A DNA stretch of 5,844 nt, taken from the NCBI GenBank assembly GCA_030668165.1, contig DAOUUM010000207.1:1-5844 (forward strand), in the 5' to 3' direction. Position numbers and translations under genes: made by a program. The notes beneath the pieces are model-generated. The model ran no database searches. It had not been told where the DNA came from and was given only the letters and a program-made list of their open reading frames with translations. Shown piece after piece: positions 1 through 4,011 of this stretch. Every line of letters starts with the position of its first letter. Position 1 is the stretch's first letter. Source of the stretch: Candidatus Heimdallarchaeota archaeon. GTDB lineage: Archaea > Asgardarchaeota > Heimdallarchaeia > Heimdallarchaeales > Kariarchaeaceae.

Positions 1-12
1 GAAGTTGTTAAT

Positions 13-1245
13 ATGGTTAATGATGAAGAATGGAAATTTAACGTACTTGAGGGCACGGATGGAGTCAGATTGAGGCCTGCAATGTATATTGGTGATGTGG
101 GTGCGCGTGGGCTTCATCATTTGCTCTATGAGGTACTTGATAATAGTATAGACGAAGCTTTGGCAAATAGATGCAATCAAGTCGATGTTAAGATACACGA
201 GAATAATTCTGTATCCTTAAGAGATGATGGACCTGGAATTCCTGCAAAACCTCATCCACAATATAGTGTATCATCCTTGGAGGTAATATTTACCAGATTA
301 CATAATGCTGCAAAATTCGAGGAGAAAACTTATCCTATTACAGGGGGTCTGCATGGAGTTGGCCTAGCTGTTGTGTGCGCACTTAGTGAATGGCTTATTG
401 TAAAAAGTTATCGTGATGGATTAATTTATACACAACGTTTTGAGAATGGTAAAAAAGCATTTGAAGTAACAATAGAACCAATAGGAGTCAATCCCACCGG
501 TACCTTTATCCATTTCAAACCAGATACAAGCATTTTTATGGTAAATAAATATAATAGAGAAAATCTGACTGGTCGTTTTAGAGAATTAGCCTATCTAACA
601 GCGAATTTCACCATTATTTTTACTGATTTAAGATTAGACAAGGATAAGAGTACTTATTCTGAAAAATTCAAATATGAAGGTGGACTTAAAGATTATGTTG
701 AATCTCTTGTTGGTTCAAAAGCACCAATACTGGAACCACTATCAATATTCCACACATTTGGGGTATATGAGGATGCTGAGATTGAGGTTGCCTTGACCTA
801 CACAGACTCCTATCAGGAAGTAGTTAGAGGTTTTGTTAATAATGTCAATACAATTGAGGGAGGTACGCATATTTCTGCCTTGAGAACAGTCCTTACAAGG
901 ACGTTAAATAATTTTGCCCGGGAGTTCAAGATACTTAATGATAATGAAGATGATCTCTCTGGAATTGATGTTCGAGGGGGTATTGTCGCAGTAATCTCAA
1001 TTAAGGTACCAAATCCACAATTTGAGGGTCAAACTAAGACCAAACTTGGTAATAGTGAGATAAGTGGATATGTTCAGCAGGTGATTGAAGTTGCCTTAAA
1101 GAATTGGTTACTTGAAAATAAAGAAATGGGAATGGCCGTTGTCAATAAATCTATGATGTCTCGTAAAGCTGTGGAGGCAGCAAAAAATGCCCGAGATGGA
1201 ATTAGGAAAAGAAGAGGTATGGACGATCGATCGAGATTCAGATAA
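13..1245 (+). CDS. Stand-alone GyrB-type ATPase + transducer protein (no TOPRIM)
   Basis: This 410-residue protein matches the N-terminal 43-kDa part of GyrB/ParE, the GHKL ATPase that dimerises on ATP binding and closes the DNA entry gate. Seen: MYIGD at 24-28; the N-box with probable catalytic Glu40 and Mg-binding Asn44; the adenine-binding loop DDGPGIP from Asp71; Lys101; the glycine-rich lid GGLHGVG at 111-117; and, in the transducer (about 215-395), the QTK motif with Gln340 and Lys342 that contacts the gamma-phosphate. The ATPase therefore looks competent. One oddity is Pro108 where E. coli GyrB has Lys110. The protein ends in a basic tail just where TOPRIM begins in GyrB, and no TOPRIM remnant is readable after the stop, so it cannot cleave DNA alone. 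The ATG at 13 gives an N-terminus about as long as that of E. coli GyrB. The frame is open to the window edge, so a slightly earlier start is possible. The family assignment is firm; the cellular role is unknown. Confidence 0.93.
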   Translation: MVNDEEWKFNVLEGTDGVRLRPAMYIGDVGARGLHHLLYEVLDNSIDEALANRCNQVDVKIHENNSVSLRDDGPGIPAKPHPQYSVSSLEVIFTRLHNAAKFEEKTYPITGGLHGVGLAVVCALSEWLIVKSYRDGLIYTQRFENGKKAFEVTIEPIGVNPTGTFIHFKPDTSIFMVNKYNRENLTGRFRELAYLTANFTIIFTDLRLDKDKSTYSEKFKYEGGLKDYVESLVGSKAPILEPLSIFHTFGVYEDAEIEVALTYTDSYQEVVRGFVNNVNTIEGGTHISALRTVLTRTLNNFAREFKILNDNEDDLSGIDVRGGIVAVISIKVPNPQFEGQTKTKLGNSEISGYVQQVIEVALKNWLLENKEMGMAVVNKSMMSRKAVEAAKNARDGIRKRRGMDDRSRFR

Positions 1246-1400
1246 ATAGTAATTCCCTGCAATCTCATTGTTAAAAATAATTAATGCCAATATTAAAAAA
1301 TACATTAGACAGTTATCTTGTTGCTAATCTCTATGATTAATTAATCTATATTGTCCAAATTTGTAATTTTTAAGGGATAACAAAAAATTGCTATAAACAC

Positions 1401-1430
1401 TGTCAATATTGGGGATTTTTTGTCAAAATT
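1401..1430 (+). repeat. Direct repeat TGTCAATATT / TGTCAAAATT, 20-bp period
   Basis: Two 10-mers differing at one base start exactly 20 bp apart, about two helical turns. The second overlaps the -35-like hexamer of the candidate promoter. Looser copies lie at 1352-1361 and 1285-1294. The position suggests an operator for a dimeric regulator, but AT-rich DNA produces such matches by chance. Confidence 0.3.
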
Positions 1431-1448
1431 GTGAAAAGGTATTATTAA
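1420..1448 (+). promoter_or_regulatory. Candidate promoter for the 685-aa gene
   Basis: TTGTCA at 1420-1425, a 17-bp spacer and TATTAA at 1443-1448 form a reasonable sigma70-like promoter, giving a leader of roughly 45-50 nt. If the host is an archaeon, the same TATTAATA (1443-1450) could serve as a TATA box, with a start about 25 bp downstream. The composition is AT-rich, so the call rests on spacing and position only. Confidence 0.35.
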
Positions 1449-1496
1449 TAGATAGATATTGATTTGTAACTGCAAAGGGATTTAATTGTAGTCGAT

Positions 1497-1500
1497 GGAG
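1497..1500 (+). promoter_or_regulatory. Ribosome binding site, GGAG
   Basis: GGAG lies four bases before the ATG at 1505. The spacing is short but usable, and it supports this start, from which the protein lines up with the N-terminus of its upstream paralogue. Confidence 0.45.
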
Positions 1501-1504
1501 AGAG

Positions 1505-3562
1505 ATGGAAATTCGCATAGAAAATTTAGAGGATACTGAGGCAGTAAGACTGATGCCTGCAATGTATATTGGTGATACGGGTGCACGTGGACTTCATCAT
1601 CTTGTCTATGATGTTATTGGCAACAGTATAGACGAAGCCATGGCAAATAGATGCAGTCAAGTCGATGTTAAGATACATGAGGATAATTCTGTATCTCTAA
1701 GGGATGATGGACCAGGAATTCCTGCAGAACCTCATCCACAATATGAAGTATCGACTTTAGAAGTAATTTTAACCAAATTACACTCTGGTGGAAAATTTGA
1801 TAAAAAAGCATATCCGGTATCTGGGGGCGTTCACGGGGTTAGCTTAGCTGTAGTTTGTGCCCTCAGTGAATGGTTTATTGTGATAAGTTATCGAGATGGA
1901 TTAATTTACACCCAAAGATATGAAAAAGGAAAGAAGGCATCCGAAGTATCGACTGAACCAATAGGTGATAATCCAACGGGTACACTGATTCATTTCAAAC
2001 CAGATACAAGCATTTTTACTGTTTCAGAATATGAAAGGAATTATCTTGAGGGTCATTTCAGAGAATTAGCCTACCTAACAACTAAATTTACCATCAATTT
2101 TAGTGATCTGAGAGAACTGGATGATATGGGTGAACCATTCTTCACCAAATACTATGCAGAAGGTGGAATAAAACAGTTTGTGAAATATTTCATTGGTTCT
2201 AAACTCCCCCTTCTGACACCGCCTCAAATATTTTACACATCAGGGATAATTGAGAATGTGGTGGTTCAGGTTGCCCTGACATACACAAAATCCTATCAGG
2301 AAGTAGTTAGAGGTTATGTCAATAATGTCAATACCACCAAGGGAGGTACTCATATTACTGGCTTTAGAAGAGTTCTTACAAGGACCTTAAATGATTTTGC
2401 CCGGACATTAAACATTATCAAACAAAATGATGTAAAACTCAGTGGGAAAGATGTTCGAGAGGGAATTATCGCAGTAATTTCAATTAAATTACCAAATCCT
2501 CACTTTGAGGGGCATACAAAGATCAGACTTGGTAATCAAGAGATTGATGGTTATGTATCGCTTGTGGTTGGGGAACCACTGAGGAACTGGCTGTATGATA
2601 ATCACGAAATGGGATGGGCAATTGTTAATAAATCGATAATGGCAAGAAAGGCTCGTGAATCTTCAAGGAAGGTAACTGCGAGAATTGCGAAATCTGGGCC
2701 TTTCCAGGTAATTTCATCACCTAGAAAATTTTATCCCTCAAGATCAAAGGATCCAATGAAAAAAGAATTATTTTTATCAACATTTGCTCAGATAAAAAAC
2801 AACATCTTGGAGATTAGAGATAATGAATACCAGGAAATATTAATTCTACTCGACCTTTCTTTATCTTTTGGCAGTATACCAAATACATTGGATGGTTATG
2901 AATATGGGAGGTTTGAAAGTGAAAATAGCACTGATTTAATCAAGGCAATTGGTGCAGGAGTTGATAGGGATTTCGATCTATCTAAATGTCGTTACAGAAC
3001 TATATCAATTCTCTATAATGATCGGATTGACAATTTAATATTTGTCACAATCATATTAAATTATTTGATGGAACACATGAAACCTCTCCTTGAGGATTAT
3101 AGGATATATTTAAACAATTCAATATTTGAAAATAAATTAATGGTACATAAGCCATTAAAACCCGAAATTCCAGTTTATTATGATAATTTTGTAATAAAGG
3201 ATATCTCTATTGAGATATTGATTACTTATTCATTTGCTAATTTCACCAGTGTACAGGGTTGGATTAATGATGAGGCAGTAGGAGATGGAGATCACATAGA
3301 TGCATTGAAACAACTTGTAGTAAATACAATCAGTAAAATGGCAATGGTTGATAAAAGCAAGTCTACTGCAAACTTTGCATTGCGTGATTTGATTAGTGTG
3401 ATCAAAGTAGAACTTCCAGATCCTATTTTTGATAAGAATCGAATTTTCAGGAAGGCAGAGATATTAGAAATCACCCTAGAATCATTCGGAACCTCTTTTA
3501 TTAATTGGTTGAAAAGAAATCCTATCATTTTTCAACAAAAAACTAAATCAGGAATATCATAA
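1505..3562 (+). CDS. GyrB paralogue: impaired ATPase, transducer, dead TOPRIM, second transducer
   Basis: The first ~400 of 685 residues are a close paralogue of the upstream protein, but key ATPase residues differ. The catalytic Glu is Asp36, the N-box Asp is Gly39 (Asn40 kept), the lid reads GGVHGVS with Ser113 for Gly, and the transducer QTK is HTK (His337, Lys339). ATP may still bind through Asp67 and the DDGPGIP loop, but hydrolysis is doubtful. Residues about 420-545 follow the GyrB TOPRIM pattern (ELFL at 421-424, LIKAIGAG at 478-485, RYRTISIL at 496-503). However, the catalytic Glu is Thr426, the EGDSAGG and PLKGK motifs are gone, and DxDxD has become N505-D-R507-I-D509, so metal-dependent cleavage is very unlikely. 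Residues about 550-672 resemble a second transducer: IEILITY at 569-575, DGDHIDAL near 594-601, then a LISVIKVELPDP-like strand and NWLKRNP at the end. The GyrB tail domain is absent. The fold calls come from manual alignment; the function is inferred to be structural. Confidence 0.9.
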   Translation: MEIRIENLEDTEAVRLMPAMYIGDTGARGLHHLVYDVIGNSIDEAMANRCSQVDVKIHEDNSVSLRDDGPGIPAEPHPQYEVSTLEVILTKLHSGGKFDKKAYPVSGGVHGVSLAVVCALSEWFIVISYRDGLIYTQRYEKGKKASEVSTEPIGDNPTGTLIHFKPDTSIFTVSEYERNYLEGHFRELAYLTTKFTINFSDLRELDDMGEPFFTKYYAEGGIKQFVKYFIGSKLPLLTPPQIFYTSGIIENVVVQVALTYTKSYQEVVRGYVNNVNTTKGGTHITGFRRVLTRTLNDFARTLNIIKQNDVKLSGKDVREGIIAVISIKLPNPHFEGHTKIRLGNQEIDGYVSLVVGEPLRNWLYDNHEMGWAIVNKSIMARKARESSRKVTARIAKSGPFQVISSPRKFYPSRSKDPMKKELFLSTFAQIKNNILEIRDNEYQEILILLDLSLSFGSIPNTLDGYEYGRFESENSTDLIKAIGAGVDRDFDLSKCRYRTISILYNDRIDNLIFVTIILNYLMEHMKPLLEDYRIYLNNSIFENKLMVHKPLKPEIPVYYDNFVIKDISIEILITYSFANFTSVQGWINDEAVGDGDHIDALKQLVVNTISKMAMVDKSKSTANFALRDLISVIKVELPDPIFDKNRIFRKAEILEITLESFGTSFINWLKRNPIIFQQKTKSGIS

Positions 3563-3623
3563 TAGATTATCATTTGTTACTTTAACCAACCCAATTTACG
3601 AGAACTAATATTCTGAATAATAC

Positions 3624-3932
3624 ATGAGATATAAGTTGCTTACACAGAAAAATATTTTGTCATGTTTGAGATCCAAACAGGCCATATTGTATTATCTAGG
3701 TGTCGAAAAAATTGGTTTAATAGGTTCATTTGCCACGGGTAAAGAGCATGAGAACAGTGATATTGATCTGGTAATTCAGTTCAGAGCGAGATGCAAATCC
3801 ACAAAATATTTTTATCAGGTAAAATTTTTTATAGAGCAGACATTTGAGAAAAAAATTGATTTAATTTTGCTAGAAGAGAATTTATTAGCTGATATGAAAG
3901 AACATATCAAAGAATTTGCGATTTACGTTTAG
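3624..3932 (+). CDS. MNT-type nucleotidyltransferase (minimal NTase, antitoxin-like)
   Basis: This 102-residue protein belongs to the small DNA-polymerase-beta-like nucleotidyltransferases (COG1669 / MntA type). The signature is clear: GLIGSFATG at 31-39, SDIDL at 45-49 with metal-binding Asp46 and Asp48, and a third acidic residue in KKIDL at Asp79. The usual ARG after GSF is ATG here, so the Arg is lost. Length and the closing EFAIYV are typical of the family. Characterised relatives add AMP to a HEPN toxin (HepT) encoded next door. No HEPN gene is adjacent here; the neighbours are topoisomerase-like genes 61 bp upstream and 79 bp downstream. It could therefore be an orphan antitoxin, or it could modify one of these proteins. 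No Shine-Dalgarno motif precedes the ATG; a TTG at codon 5 is a possible alternative start. The family call is strong, the substrate unknown. Confidence 0.88.
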   Translation: MRYKLLTQKNILSCLRSKQAILYYLGVEKIGLIGSFATGKEHENSDIDLVIQFRARCKSTKYFYQVKFFIEQTFEKKIDLILLEENLLADMKEHIKEFAIYV

Positions 3933-3970
3933 GTCACTTTCATAATACCAATTGAGAGAGGCACTGCTTA

Positions 3971-3992
3971 AATAATCACTTGATTGATTATT
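3971..3992. repeat. Perfect 8-bp inverted repeat before the fusion gene
   Basis: AATAATCA, a 6-base spacer CTTGAT and TGATTATT form perfect arms ending 19 bp before the ATG of the next gene. A shorter overlapping palindrome, AATCA-CT-TGATT (3974-3985), is an alternative reading. No T-run follows, so it is not a standard terminator. An operator or a weak RNA hairpin is more likely. CTTAAATA at 3967-3974 overlaps the left arm and could be an archaeal TATA box. Confidence 0.4.
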
Positions 3993-4000
3993 GTCAGATG

Positions 4001-4005
4001 GGTGG
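4001..4005 (+). promoter_or_regulatory. Possible ribosome binding site, GGTGG
   Basis: GGTG is part of the extended Shine-Dalgarno sequence (GGAGGTGATC) and sits six bases before the ATG at 4012. This helps select that start. The only nearby upstream ATG, at 3998, is in another frame and stops after five codons. Confidence 0.4.
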
Positions 4006-4011
4006 AAACTT

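Larger units (their letters stand above)
1246..1504. other. AT-rich intergenic region with likely control elements
   Basis: No gene or TOPRIM remnant is readable here in any frame. The gap holds a candidate promoter near its 3' end, a family of TGTCAAAATT-like 10-mers (1285-1294 as TGCCAATATT, 1352-1361 as TGTCCAAATT, 1401-1410, 1421-1430) and a perfect 12-bp palindrome GATTAATTAATC at 1335-1346. I see no convincing stem plus T-run terminator for the upstream gene. This is the longest non-coding stretch in the window, which suggests that the downstream genes have their own transcription start. Confidence 0.5.

Noticed and set aside
1074..1305. Two overlapping minus-strand open frames of about 65 codons at the end of the first gene
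   Set aside because: They lie antisense to strongly conserved GyrB coding sequence, have no recognisable domain or ribosome binding site, and are explained as shadows.
1304..1328. ATTAG...CTAAT stem as terminator of the first gene
   Set aside because: Only five AT-rich pairs around a 15-base loop and no T-run directly after, so it is not stable enough to call.
3292..3528. Minus-strand open frame of 78 codons
   Set aside because: It is antisense to the second transducer of the 685-aa gene, whose + strand translation aligns to a known fold; it has no independent support.
1505..3562. Reading the 685-aa gene as an ordinary GyrB
   Set aside because: TOPRIM metal ligands and EGDSAGG/PLKGK motifs are absent and the GyrB tail is replaced, so it cannot be a working gyrase B subunit.
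3563..3623. A separate promoter for the MNT gene
   Set aside because: I see no convincing box pair or ribosome binding site in the 61-bp gap; read-through from the upstream gene is simpler.
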